From Litomosoides sigmodontis (taxonomy: Eukaryota > Nematoda > Chromadorea > Rhabditida > Onchocercidae), in assembly GCA_963070105.1 (NCBI GenBank), contig OY718805.1, forward strand, positions 9,831,652 to 9,895,651: DNA of 64,000 nt, read 5' to 3'. The position numbers and the translations under genes were made by a program. The notes beneath the pieces are model-generated. The model made no database searches. It saw only the letters and a list, made by a program, of their open reading frames with translations, and had not been told where the DNA came from. Positions 44,383-57,297 of the stretch are shown here, piece by piece (the stretch's first letter is position 1; each line of letters starts with the position of its first letter).

Positions 44383-46810
44383 AAAATAATGCAAAAATTT
44401 AATTTTTTGATTTAATTCTGGCAAATCCACTCATTTGGAGCTACCGATAATATGGAGTTTAAGTTGCACATACATAGGCCGAGTTAATTCTGAATAGAAA
44501 CCAAAACGGCTGTATTATCTACAAGTACGAAGAGTCGTACTAGTTAGTCTAATTACAGAGATTAGGAGTTGAGTTAAAAAGGACCAGAGACTAATATGTA
44601 CATGTTTGACATGCGAATCATTTGTGCCTGAACGTTATTACACTTATTATCTTCACAGTTTCGAGTGCACCTCATCTGTTGTAAAACGAAAAACAAGGCA
44701 TAATCCAACTTGAATTGATGAACCGTTGATGGTTAATACGCAGTTGTTAATAGTTGCTTGTAATATTTGATTTAATAAAATATTTATTGTTGAATTTAAG
44801 GCTATGTTCATTACATAATATGTTTAATTCCATTATTTACCTTGCCAGTAGATGTTACTAAAACTTCAACTTAATCTCCGTAGCAATATCCTCATCGTCC
44901 ATCAAAATGCAAATTTACTAATTTTAATGTTTTGTCTACATATCTGGTAAGATGAGATCTGATTTTTGCTGTCAATTGGAAAGAAGTGTTCAAAATTGTT
45001 TCACCACTCTGACATCTCTTTCACTCCCCTTTCATACAAATTTTTACTTCACGCTCGGAATTTCCTCAAATAGCGTTACTGGAAACCACTAATTAATAAT
45101 TGGGGATATGAAGGAGAGGACTGCGTGAAGGAGGCGCAGTTTTTTGTTTGATTTTCACTGTAAGCTAGATCATAATTGCAATTTGAACGTTTCACCAGAA
45201 ATTCCTTAGGACTTAAAGGCGAGGCCGTAGAAGATGTAGAAAAGGAAAAGGACAAAAAGATTACATGCATTTATGGGAAATTCGGATAAGGTCTTTTTTA
45301 ATTTAAGCCGTTGTTTTCAATGACTGTAGCTACGTTAGGATTATTTAAAAGTGTTTTTTGATATGTATTACCGTACGCCTCTTGTAGGTGTGCGACGCTA
45401 ATTATTGTTTAATTTCTTCAAATTTAATCGGCTTACCTCGAGAGGTTGAAGTCCACTAACGTGCTACTCTAACAGAGTTACACTTACTGCTTACTTCACT
45501 AGGCTCAAGTTATAGTTTGTTGTGTATCAGTCACTCTGTCTGTGTTTGTGCGTGCGTGTGCGTGTCTGCGTGTGTGTTTCTGTGTTTGTGTGCATGCATT
45601 CTACCAGCACATTTACGTCGTGTGACATTAATTGATTTGAATGTTGTTCTCATCCTCGTTTAATCGGTTATTTATTATCAATGAGTAATGTTTTCTAATC
45701 CTTACCTAGCATTTGTCAAACATTTTAGAGCATGTAAAGTTTTTGTGACATCGCACCATCTGTGTTTTTCGTGAATATTACTAAAGTAATACGAATTTAG
45801 GTAATAATATGGGGAATGATTTGATTTCGGTTCGCCGAAGAAGTTCGATCTGAACTTTCTATTTAATATCATCATTTGTGAGATTTTGAGAGCGTTTATG
45901 AACTTACATACACACTACCTCTATGGTCAGAAGTAGCGGTTGTTCTGAATTTCCAAAGATCGTGGATTATGGGGAGGTCAAGATGAAGGAAAGCTACTGT
46001 GACGACTTTTTCTATGGTAATAATCAATAATCCATATAAATATGTTCTTTGCAGTAGCGCATGGCTGTCAAAATTGCTTTGTGCAAAGTTTTAGACTGTA
46101 ATTTTGAATTTGCTTAATTTGGCACAGATGAAATTAACCGATGCAGGTAATAAGATTACGTAACTGTTGGCCGCGAACTTTTTTGCTTAATAGTGAATAT
46201 CAACATGCGAAACTAAGAGTTTCACTATTTTTATCCTTAGTAATTAATCAAGACTTCTTCGACTTGGGACTTCACATTTCTGAGCTGTACGGGACGATTG
46301 GGCAATACTGAAATTCGTGCCATATTTGAATAAGGTCCTGTTTTTTCTGCAGTAGAATAGTACCTGCACTTATTATTTCAATTAACGTACGTTGAACTTC
46401 CGTGCGAATTGTTTTTGTTTTTATTATTTGTAAAATCGTGAAAATCCGTCTTTATACGATAAAATTTTTTTTTCGTGTTCTTTAGACGTCAAATTCAATT
46501 GAAAAAAAAAGGAATATGAATCAATGCTTCGAATATAGCAAAACACTGAATTGTCAACAGAGATGAGCATTTGTTATAAAACAAAGAAATTGTTATGTAG
46601 GATTTAATAGGAGGTAGTGGGCTTAATTTGTTTCTCTTTGGGATAAAAAAGAAACATACCTAGTGTTTTGAATATTCTGCCGAGCTTATTTGAAAAAGAT
46701 TAAGTTGTAACCTTGTCTGCATGAAAAAATTACTACCTCTTTCGTCAGAAAAATCTCTTTACCATATCACTAATTAACGTCAAATTATTCCCTTCGTTTC
46801 TGTTTGTACT
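44383..46810. other. Intergenic region between ATPAF2 and the lipid phosphatase gene
   Basis: AATAAA at 44774-44779 may serve ATPAF2. A GT-rich imperfect repeat lies at about 45537-45598. A possible lone coding exon at 45923-46016 (31 codons, ends at GTAATA) is listed under findings. No gene is supported. Confidence 0.45.
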
Positions 46811-46820
46811 TTATCAGGTG

Positions 46821-46828
46821 CATTTCAG
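46821..46828 (+). promoter_or_regulatory. Candidate spliced-leader acceptor for the lipid phosphatase
   Basis: CATTTCAG ends 7 bases before the ATG at 46836. Another acceptor-like TTTATCAG ends at 46817. Confidence 0.45.
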
Positions 46829-46835
46829 GTTCGTA

Positions 46836-48939
46836 ATGTCATTACGTCGAGTAACGTTAAGTGGACGATTTGCGCAAAATGAAAGTAAAGCGGAGGAATC
46901 AACAGCGATGGTTATTGCTAAAGGTCTTTTTGCTGTAGCTGTTGATATTGGGATAGCATTAGCTGTAGCATTTTATGCATTAAATATGTTTATTGGCAAG
47001 GTCGTTGTACCATATGAACGTGGCTTCTACTGTTATGAGGTAAATCTTTTTAATTTAGAGCATGAGAATTTTTCAATATTGTAATTTGGTGTATTATATT
47101 ATAGTGCAGCGAGCAAATAATAAATAAGCAATGTGCAGGATCAATGGTGTTAATCGTTTTATAACAGTAGCATTAAGTATTATTTTTTCAATTCATTGCT
47201 ACGGATGGTCCGGTGGAATATATGAGAAATTTGACTTTCAGATTTTGTAGCTTTTATGATTTCCAAATTGAGTTTAAAATCAAATTCATATGAAGACTGG
47301 AACATGATATTGTGTTCAATGTAAGTTGGGCTACATCAGCACTTCAGAATAATGGTGTCAGTTGTCTTTAAAATGCAAAATCTTAATATTATTGTTCAAC
47401 TTTTGAAATTCAGGTGCCGTATATTAGCAATCCATTTCTACCAAATACTGTATCGACGAAACACCTATTAGTTGTTTCTGTTGCCTCGCCATTTTTTATC
47501 ATTGTATTAGTGGAAGCTATTGTATTTATAACATCCAAAGGTCAAAATAAACTGCGCAAGTATTTTTACTTCACTACATCAATCTATCTCATATATCTTG
47601 CTTCATTTGTTATAGCTACGTTTATAATGGAGGTAATTTTTCTTCATATTTTCATATTCTTGCTTCATTCTAACATCAGCCGCATTTGAACATTAGCTTA
47701 ATCCGTTATTTCAAAAAGTCACAACTTCCGATGTAAAAGTTTTAAAATTAAAGTATCTTAAAACGCGAACTATGGTAATTGACACATTTTCTTTACGAGG
47801 TGTTCGGATAAATTTCTTATACTTCCAGGTATTAAAATGTACTTTCGCTCGGTTGAGGCCGCACTATTTAAGTGTTTGCCAGCCAAATTGGGAGGAAATC
47901 AATTGTAACGACCCAAACACATATATCGAAAGTAAGTGTAACGTGTCTTCAACTTTAGATTTAAACTGGAGTTGAATAATGACGTGGAAAGCTTATAAAG
48001 CAAGTGAAAGAAAACATACGAATTTAAATTTCTTTAAAAGTGCCACTGCACAAAAGTGTTATGAGAAAGGGGCCATAGGAACAGAAAAAATACATTTATT
48101 AAAGAATCTAGTTTTGAGAGATTTCAAAATTTTACTAAAAATTTTGAAATGTTCAATTAAAGATTTTTAGGAACAAATCCTCTACTTATGTACTTTAACT
48201 TACCAGGGGTCAAAGTACATAAATATGTGGATGTGAACAGCAAATGATGAAAACAGTGGAATGGAAATATACATGGAATTTCGCATGGTATTATGACCCT
48301 AATGAAAAATTCTTGGAAATGAAATAAGAAGTAATATTTTTACGTGTTGTTTATTTACAGGTGTCAATTGTTTGGGAACCAATATGCATCGAATTCGTGT
48401 CGGGCGTCAAAGTTTTCCAAGTGGTCACACATCAGCCGCTGTATTGCTCTTTTCATTCCTTTATTTCTATCTGAAAGGTACGATACTAATAGTGATGATT
48501 GGGAAAGTTTACTGATGTAGAAAGTTTTTCTTCTAAACAGTATATATGCTGATTTAATTTTTTTTGCTCCGCGCACATATATCTGTCATGCGCGTTTTAT
48601 GAAATTTTATAAAATTTACCTTTTGTTTTACATGGATGTCAGTCGATTTTAATCAGGTAATTTTTTTTTGAAATTTATTGATCTAAACAATTTTATTTAG
48701 GTATAGTTGATGCTACCCGTAATAGATTGTTGCGAATAATCCGTTTAATGGTGCTTCTTATAAATGGAGTATGGACAGCAGTGGTGATGATAACGCGTAT
48801 AACGGATAATTGGCATTATCCGACTGATGTTTTGGGTGGCATAATATTAGCTCTTTCATGTGCTTGTATTTTTGTTCGAAGGACACATGCTTCGTTAGTT
48901 TACCAGAATCGTTTACTGGAAAGTATGCATAATACGTGA
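46836..48939 (+). CDS. Lipid phosphate phosphatase (PAP2 family, PLPP type)
   Basis: An integral membrane enzyme that dephosphorylates phosphatidate, lysophosphatidate and related lipids at the outer face of the cell. Exons 46836-47039, 47414-47632, 47829-47931, 48361-48477 and 48701-48939 give 293 residues, the usual PLPP size. Hydrophobic segments start with a helix at about residues 31-52 and fit the six-helix fold. The PAP2 signature is complete: motif 1 K144-x6-R151-P152 (KCTFARLRP), motif 2 PSGH at 195-198 and motif 3 R247-x5-H253-x3-D257 (TRITDNWHYPTD). Motif 3 has threonine where PLPPs normally have serine before the arginine. The catalytic histidines (198, 253) and the aspartate are present. 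Phase closes cleanly over all four introns. Confidence 0.92.
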
Positions 48940-49712
48940 TTTTGCTCTTTTCGTATTTTGTTGATGTAAATTTGAAAGGAGAGTGTTTCAAGTTAAGCAA
49001 ACTCTTATGTTTCAAGAATTTTTCGGATTTGTTTGAAATTCAAATTAAGTTTGGATTTGAGCTAGAATTTAATCATGGGGTTTGAATTTGTAGTTTTGAG
49101 TCTTATTTTGTACTAGCATTATTCTTGAATTCGGAATCACATGTTGTTCATTACCAATAATTGAGCAATTTGTTTGTTAGTATTACCAAATCTGTTCCAG
49201 AAATCAAGTGCAATTTTGATAAGGGCCAGAATACTGGAGGCTAATTTTCTCATTCCTTTGTTTCTTTTTTATGGCATACTTTTAATTTTATTGTATATGA
49301 TATCTTTCATTTGATGATTTATTTCCTCTCCTTACTGAACACACAATTTTTAAAGCTACTGACTTTAATTGGAGCCGGTTGTTGTATCTATTGTCTTCGG
49401 TACTGTCATTGTTTGCATGCCGATATGCATATGTTCCGAATTTCACATGTTGAATTTGTTTTACTTTGAAATATGTCGATAAAATTTCTAGTAAAAATTT
49501 GAAGGCACGTTTTCTGCCAAGAGAGATAGCATTGTGTTTTTATTGCAGTACATCACTTTTCTAACCTTCAACTGCAGTTGTGATTTTTTTTTGATCATTG
49601 AGGAAGCAAGCACCTACAAATTAATATCTTTTAACTGTTTAACTTGTGACTGATTTTCTTTCATAAAGATAACGATGTCGTTGAATCCTTGTGGTGGTGT
49701 TAGTCTCATCAG
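48940..49712 (+). other. Short intergenic region with acceptor at the next ATG
   Basis: About 770 bases separate the lipid phosphatase stop from the next gene in the same direction. It ends in TCTCATCAG immediately before the ATG at 49713, which could be a trans-splice acceptor. No other gene is seen. Confidence 0.4.
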
Positions 49713-52700
49713 ATGAAGTTTTATCCATTTCGAATTCTGCATGCTATTATGAAAAGGCAACCTCCGTTCAATGATTCATTTAATTCTTTTTTTGAGGCCA
49801 TAATTTTGTCATCTGGTTGCTTGCGACTATTGGTCCATATTAATTCGGATGACATCTATGTAAAGGATTATATGGCGTGTTTTGATCCGGAAGAACTTGT
49901 CGATTTTGTTAGGCACCAGTGCATCATTAACGCTGATGATGATAGTCGATGCAAGAAAATATTGCAATCACCCTCAAGGTATTATAAAAAATTTTGTTGC
50001 ACGAATATCAGCTGTAACTTTTGTGATTATGATTGACATAAGTAGTATTTGTCGCTAACACTAAGGTATGAAGCAGGATTTCAGGAAAGCGAAACCTGGA
50101 GGTTTACCTTTGAATTTTCGTTCAGTAGCTGATTCTGATACGAGTAGTGGGGAACACTCTCCACGTTATTCGGTTTGTTCACTACGTAAATTATTCCTTT
50201 GCCACTTGTATCGGATTCACTTACAGCAATTCACTTTTCACTTTTAGCAAAATTTAGAAAGTGAGTTTAATAAAATTGAATCTGGAAACTTACTGTTTTC
50301 TTTTTCAGGCGACTGCTGATTTCGAATCAACTTATGGTTTCATACAAGAACGATTAAATTCAAGATTCGAGAAAAATGATTTTTTAGATTTAGATGATGA
50401 AAATAAAGCAGTGATGAGCAATGCGGTTGATGCGCTACCGTGTACATCAGATTTGGAATTTTTTCAGTGCACGGATGTGTCCTATGTTCCATCACCAATT
50501 TCTGTTGAAACGTTTGTTATTATATTACAATCTATTTCATTTTAACGATACTGCGGCAATTACTGTTAATTTGAACATCAGTTTTTATTTTCAGGCTTTT
50601 GGAGAAAACGGATTTTCTGATTAGGTCGGATCTTGCATCGTACGCAAGGTTTGCTGCACCGGTATTTTTTTTAATATAGACGAACCGTTTTTTTTTTCCT
50701 TTGGGAGATTTGCTGTTATAAATGAGAGAAATGACATAGGTCTGCTTTTTCTACAACGTTATTAGTATTGCGAAGAGTCACACAGTAATAGAATTCTTTA
50801 TTTACAAATGAACCTTTTTCAGAATTACACGAATATTTTTTTAATAAAGTTTTGTGGTTTTGTATACTGCTAAAATAAACACCGTTTAAAGGTTATTTGT
50901 GGATGATTGAATTAATTGAAAATTTTTTTTTAACTAATTTGAAGTGGAAGCAAATATCTGCATTGATTAGAATATTTTTGGCCTGTGAATCTGCTGCATA
51001 GCTATTCCAAAGGAAAACATACCTAGCGTTTCGAAGCACTATATTTGCTTATAGGATATTGAAAATGGTCGAAAACTGCTAGTTTTTTATTCCTTTGCGA
51101 AACTTGAGTCAAGCAGTTGCAAATGTTTCTCTCTGACCATCTATGCTCAGTGCGAAATTTGTGTTTCTGATCTTATCGGTTTATGTTGCTATGAATATGC
51201 ACGCTGTCGGAAAACGAATAACATAGGGTATATATTTCAATTTTTATTGATAAATATAAAATGCATTTAGTTCATCAAGGCATATGCATTTTTCAAACAT
51301 CATTTTGTCAGCTTATCACGGGAACTTTTGAGTGATGCTGAATGAATATTGTTGTCGTTCCAAAGGAATAAATTTCATTTCACTTTTATTTATTCTACTA
51401 ATACGCGTTCCTAAAACATTGATGGTAGTGTTGATAGAGAAGTCATCATTAAACTATCAAACTTGCATGAGCGGGAGTATTGAATGTATTTTGTGTGAAA
51501 TATAAATTTATGTCGTTTTCAGGAATTCAGTACTGAATTAATCGATTTAAATTACTCCTAGTTTTTGCGTTGAATCAAAAATGTTTTATATATGTTACAG
51601 ATCTGTCACGCATTACCATTTGTTGATGGCCGAAGAAAATGGTGAGGTAGATCGAGATCTTCCCCCAATTGATGGTCATCGTTTACTAAATGAGCTTGGC
51701 TCATGTTGGTCAACTATTGCGTTGGAAAAACACCAGGGTCTTGACCGTTCAGAAATGATAAATGTTACTGTGTCAGTTTTGTTGTCGGTATTTCGAATTA
51801 CTTTTCCAAGTTTAATTCGGAGATAAGTGCAGTTCAGGTATACCGTAAGTGGTAAAAGATATGAATTTCTAATGGACTCATTGAATGTCTCTCTTCGATG
51901 GCTACGTGATCAGGCTGTCAAAAAACGTGTCGAAGATGAAGGTCCAGAGTTCTTGAGTGATTGTCCAACGCGTAAGATATTTCACTCAATCATCACATTA
52001 TTCTAATTTTATTTCATTCTTACTGATTGTGAGCATAATTATGTATTTTATACTGACACTTGCTTTCCATAATTTACGTTTAGTTTTCTTTCTTGCTCTT
52101 TTTGTATTTTGCTTGCAAAATTGTTGAAATGTAATGTATTTGAGGAATTTTTTAAGATATTTAAAGTTTTTTTTCAGTGCGAGAATATGTTTTGGAAGCC
52201 GCAGAACAGCCTGGTACTGCGTTGGACCTCAATAAGTCAATATCGAGCACTGCCTGCTTAGAATTTCTGCTTCTGCGTATCAATAGTTTGTTTTTTCTTC
52301 CAACTGTGTATTCGCGTGCAGTTCTCCTTCATATATTAGTTATACTAGTTACTCAAATGAAAATTTTGTCAGGTTCTCGAGGTAGTTTTGCTTTATCGCG
52401 CTGTTCGAGTTTTGCCCAGGAATGTGGTTCAACTTCAAAAATTCATGGCGATTTGCAAGGTTCGTCGCTTAAGCAACCAGTGCTCCAGTACATTTTTGAT
52501 AACGTTGAAAATGGTGTTTATTTCTTCGCCGAAACTGAGCATACCTAGGAGATATATATTTAAGTGTGTAGTGAATTGCAGAGTAACAACTTTTTCGTGA
52601 TGTAAACAATTTAAGGAAAGTGTTTTAAAAGACTAGATTTCTCATAGAAAATATTTGGACTAATTAAACTTCAATAATTTTTGAGCCTTTATTCGTAAAG

Positions 52701-54243
52701 AACATAATACGCTTATTGCGACCACCATTTTAGGATCATCTACCGATGTCAAAGATCAGTTAGATAATTCAATTGTGTGTTATTTGGTAGAAAAAATACA
52801 TCGATACAAACCCAAACGGAGTGCTTTATTAAGTACGAGTTACTAGCTGCAGTTGTATTTCCTTGTAATATTTCCATTTTGTAATATCAGCAATTTACCA
52901 CCTTGTTAATGAAACACTATATGAAGGTGCTTGGAAAGTTTTTATTTTATGACACCATTTTGTTCACCTGAAATTTTACTGCTTCAGGTAATCCAGAGTT
53001 TCACTCTCTTTCTGCAAATTAGTGCAGAGCAAGCCACAAAAAACTATCACAAGTATCTTTACTTTGTTATAGCTATTCGACACGATGGTTTTGAACTAGA
53101 ACCAAGTTGTTTGGATAGAATAAGAAAACGAAATAATATATTTTTGAATCCCTCGTTGAAAACATTATATGTGACATGGGATTATGTTGGTGGAGCTGAA
53201 ATCACTGATCGCTCAAATTGTAATTTCGCTTTTTTTTGTTAATTAACAGTCTGACATTAAAAATTTGGGTGTTGCTTTTATTCTCTAAAACAGATCTTCA
53301 GGTTTGTCATTTGACTACGTGTATCTCAGGTCCTTTTTAAGTATGGGCCATGTGCTACATGCGTGTTCAAAAATTTCAACATAAGATATCAAACAATCCT
53401 AATAGTTTTCTAATTTGCTGATGTTAAAATTGTCTTCTCATTTGATGTTTCTTCTATTCTGCATTGTTTACGCTTTTTATTTTCAGCAAAACGAGGAGTG
53501 AGAATTGTTTGGTTAGCATATCGAACAATAAAGCATAAATCAAAAGCTTTGCAAATGAGCGAATTAACTAAGAGCATGCAATATACGACATTGAGTTTTG
53601 AATCAGATAGATCGATTAAAAATGTCGAACTATCAGATATGAAGGTAATGATATTCACTACCAGTTATCATGCGTTGAAGCCATCTGTAGCGCATTTGAT
53701 ATTATGCTGTCTTTGATGAATATCAAGTTGCGTTTGAATCTAGTACTTGACCGATTCGTCAGCACCTGCTTTGAACCATTTTATTTCAGCTGTACAATGA
53801 TGCATATTGGAAAATATTAGAATTGGAAACAGATGTCGATGACGCTTGGAATATCACTGAGAAGGTTTGATTTTCAATTACTTTGGAAAAAAATTAAGTC
53901 GGCATAATTAGTATGATGTAATTCAATTGACAACACATATGCCATGTATCACTGATATAAATAAGTGACAAGTGCCAAGCTAATCAGCACAATACCAAAA
54001 TCGCTTGCAGTTTGACAAGTTGTTCAAATTCGAGTTAAATCGCTCACTGTATAGCGAGATTTTCTTATATTTTATGAGTTTTTATATCATGGTTGATTGT
54101 TGTTGCAGATAACTGCCATAACCGACAAAATAAATTCAGTAGTTCGTCAGATTTATAACTGTTCAAGTGGTGGGTCTAAAAAACCAAAGAAAGCAGCCGC
54201 AAAAGCATTTGGTAGTTTGCGTACAACTGAAAGGACGAAATAG
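49713..54243 (+). CDS. Multi-exon protein of unknown function, about 615 residues
   Basis: I do not recognise the family. A phase-consistent chain is 49713-49978, 50085-50172, 50309-50511, 50595-50648, 51601-51771, 51838-51971, 52178-52305, 52373-52487, 52734-52786, 52891-52926, 52988-53219, 53487-53644, 53790-53864, 54109-54243 (1848 bases). The product looks cytosolic and mostly helical. An acidic serine-rich stretch is at about residues 100-110 (SDTSSGEHSPRYS) and another acidic stretch is FLDLDDENK. Helical blocks include SLRWLRDQAVKKR and EFLLLRINSLFF, and the tail is lysine-rich (GSKKPKKAAAKAFG). No signal peptide or clear membrane helix is seen. The middle (52460-52930) is least certain, because several donors are possible. 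It lies between a lipid phosphatase and SEC62 in the same direction. Confidence 0.6.
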
Positions 54244-57200
54244 TTCAACGATCTGCAAGGTGACTTTTGTCTATGAGCTTTTTTATAGCGCTATTCCTAT
54301 ATTATTAAAACAGTCGCAATGTTGTTATATTTTTAACTTTCACGCTAAGCAAATTGCTTAGGGAAGCGAGTTATTACTTCATTTGCTACTTATCACTGCA
54401 CTTATCACTAAATTAGGTCTATTAGTTACTATTTAATCTAAGTGATATAAATATTAGCTGTCCTGATCAGTTAGCATGAATATTGCATAATACATTTTTC
54501 ATTAGTGTTTACTTACTCAACTTCTCGCTGCCACTTCACTACTGAAAATTCAGTTCTTTAAACTTGTCCAGCAATATCAATTAGTGAATCAGTTAATCAG
54601 CCATTAACTAACATGGTAGAATTCCATGAATGATAAGAGTTTTTCTTTTCGTACAGTTCAAAGTGACAGGTAAGATGAGAAATTTCAACAAATCCAATAA
54701 GTTAAATGTCTCGGAAATCTGGTGTTGAATATTTTCAGATCCCAACAGTTTGATAATGTATGTAACCACCAACTTAACAAGTGTTATGAAAATGTGTGAA
54801 GAAGGAATTGTAAGTTTATCCTTTTTGACAAATAAGTATCAATACAAATTTTTATGATTAACAAAAAATCAAGTACCAAATTAAGTTCTAATATGTATTT
54901 TTGAAATTCCGGGGCAAAGGGTGTAACAGAAGTAGGTAAACTAGTTTCAGTGGTGTAATACAACTATTTTTATTTAATTTTGATAAATTTGTTTGGTATG
55001 AAACTACAAAGTTTTTGGGACCTCAAACAGTTTATTAACTCAAAAAGGCCGCTTATCCAAGTACAAACAACAAAGTAGACTGAACGGGAACGATTTCACC
55101 GTTTTTGAAAAGTGTAGGAGCGACGTAGGATTACGTGTTCGACATACACATCACGTTAATCGTTTAAAAGAAAGCACTTTCCTTTTTTGCTAGAAGATGT
55201 TTCGGAAAACTATAATTTTTATATACGACAGTTACAGGTTTATATATGACAGTGAAGGATGATAACTCGACCAAAACGAAATTTTGCCGAAATTTGTGAT
55301 GTATTATCATACCTTATTTGAGAAAATGATAACAACTGATTATTTTCAGCATAAATAACTTTACATGTTAAATGACTGCTTGATACGACATCAGAATATA
55401 AGCCAAGAGGCATATGTATTTTAAATTTTTAACAATTAAACGTGGAACGATCTCACAATACACTGTTTCTTGCCGTTTTCAAAAATTCCTTTATGGTAAC
55501 TAAATGCCAATCAAGCTTTTTAAGGTAAAAAAATGTGATAAATTACACCAATTATTCCTAAAAATTTTGAAATGTATTGTTAACAACGCAGTTCGAAATA
55601 ATATTCGCTGTCTGCTCGATTCTTTCTGCTTACTAATAACATGATAACTGCGACAAGTTAAATAATGGTTGTAAGTAAAAACAAATATTGAATTTTCAAA
55701 ACAAGAAGCTCACGCCTTCCAAATAGTGTTGGAAAAAGCTGAAGAAAAAACTTGATGATTAACTTGATCCCCAAATTCTTTTTCTAGAACTTACACTTTA
55801 GACAACACAGGTTATCAATGGATACAATTGCAATAAAGGATGAATAACATTCAGCGCCAAGCTATATTTGGCTTACATGAAAACAAAGTTCTGCACTGAA
55901 CTGCATAGAAATAGCTTCTTGCATGAAAAGGAAGACCAACGGTCTGATGCCTACAAAAGTAGCGAAAATTTCTTGATACCGTTCCTTAAATCCACGTGCG
56001 ATTATAGCGTTCCCTGTTTCTATCGCTACCGATACTGTAATTGCTTACATATCTAACTTATCCTTCGTCTATATCCTCCATCTTATATCCTTGTCCATCA
56101 TTTCCGTCTCAAATGATTTTTAATATTTCGTTTAGAAATTCCATAGATCAACCACTCAAGACTAGCTATTCAAATCTAGTCATTCCAAATATTTGAGGTA
56201 ATGATGAAAAAAAATAGCACTGCCGTTCTCTTTGAGGTCAGTTTTATTGGAATCGGTACGTTTTAGACGTATTAGCGAGGATCTATTAGACGGCAAGTCA
56301 CGCAGCTTTTAAAGTACATATCGTCATTGATGAGCGGTTAAAAAGCTCATAGGTTAAATTTGTGCCTTATGATTCCAATTATTTTACAGATATTTTTGTG
56401 TAAAGTGCAGAAACAAAGTTTCTTCTTTGAAAAAATATCCAAGACGAAGACCCTTAAAGAACCATCCAACACCTGAAAAGCTTCCGCAAATGTCCGGCTA
56501 GATGACCGTCGTCGCAATAGCGATTCATTTCCACCACAGTGTTTTCTATTTTGTACTCCTCTGGCACGAGCCATATTTCACCGTCTGACAATGGATGCTA
56601 CAATTCTGGCGAGAGACTTTTTGCTTTTGGGTGGAACCATTGTGGTATTTAATTTTAAAGTTAATCATTCGTTAGTTTGAAGTTACTTAATTATTTGTTA
56701 ATTTAATCTCTTCAAGTATCAACGTTTGTTGAATACCTTGATCACGAAGTTTCCTGCATACATAATGTATTGGCAGTATCCAACATCTGTAGTAAATAAG
56801 TTGAATCTAGTGGCATTTGTGTACCATTTAATTAGAATGAGTCATTAATCATGAGAATATTTAAACCATCACGATTCATATCCATATTGCTGCAACTGCT
56901 AAACTTATAATTCAATCCTAAATGGGATAGTTCAGGTTACTGAAGTCATAAAGATGCGAGGGACAAAAATGTCCATAAGCCATCGATGAGAATTTAATCA
57001 TTCAATAGAATGCATATGTCTATAATAATATTGATAGAAGAAGTCATTGTTCAATGAAATGTCATGTATTATCTGTCATTTGGCTATATCTTTATTGTTT
57101 GAATTGCTAAGTTTTTGCATTCATAAGCCAAATTTGTTTTCCTGATACTTTTAGAATATGTTACGATGGTAGGCTGCCGAAAATTCTTATTCAGAACTGA

Positions 57201-57286
57201 AGAAAATACAGATTTTCTGAATATGCGTTAAAGCATTTTTGCTTATTTGTGTATATCTTTACACCGTTTTCAAAAATTGTAGTTGC
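54244..57286. other. Intergenic region before SEC62
   Basis: About 3 kb with one possible gene fragment at 54657-54809 (separate entry). A minus-strand open frame at 56347-56574 begins with an ATG but has no recognised relative. The rest is AT-rich without exons. Confidence 0.4.
54657..54809 (+). other. Possible isolated exon pair, weakly SRP9-like
   Basis: Two pieces with good splice sites, 54657-54669 (GTACAG before, GTAAGA after) and 54739-54809 (TTTTCAG before, GTAAGT after), join in phase. They encode FKVTDPNSLIMYVTT and then NLTSVMKMCEEGI. The order K-V-T-D, then Y-x-T, then a helix with V-x-K resembles the central part of SRP9, the signal-recognition-particle Alu-domain subunit. The N-terminal Trp-Phe region of SRP9 is not found upstream and the C-terminal exon is not found downstream. 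It could be a fragment, part of a gene whose other exons I missed, or chance. Confidence 0.25.
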
Positions 57287-57288
57287 AG
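57281..57288 (+). promoter_or_regulatory. Candidate spliced-leader acceptor for SEC62
   Basis: AGTTGCAG ends 9 bases before the SEC62 ATG at 57298, with no upstream coding exon. Confidence 0.45.
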
Positions 57289-57297
57289 TTGATTATA

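Noticed and set aside
45537..45598. GT-rich stretch considered as a microsatellite
   Set aside because: It is heavily interrupted and is noted only within the intergenic entry.
56347..56574. Minus-strand open frame starting MARARGVQNRKHCGG
   Set aside because: It has an ATG and an Arg/Ser-rich start, but no recognisable domain, no acceptor nearby and no neighbouring exons.
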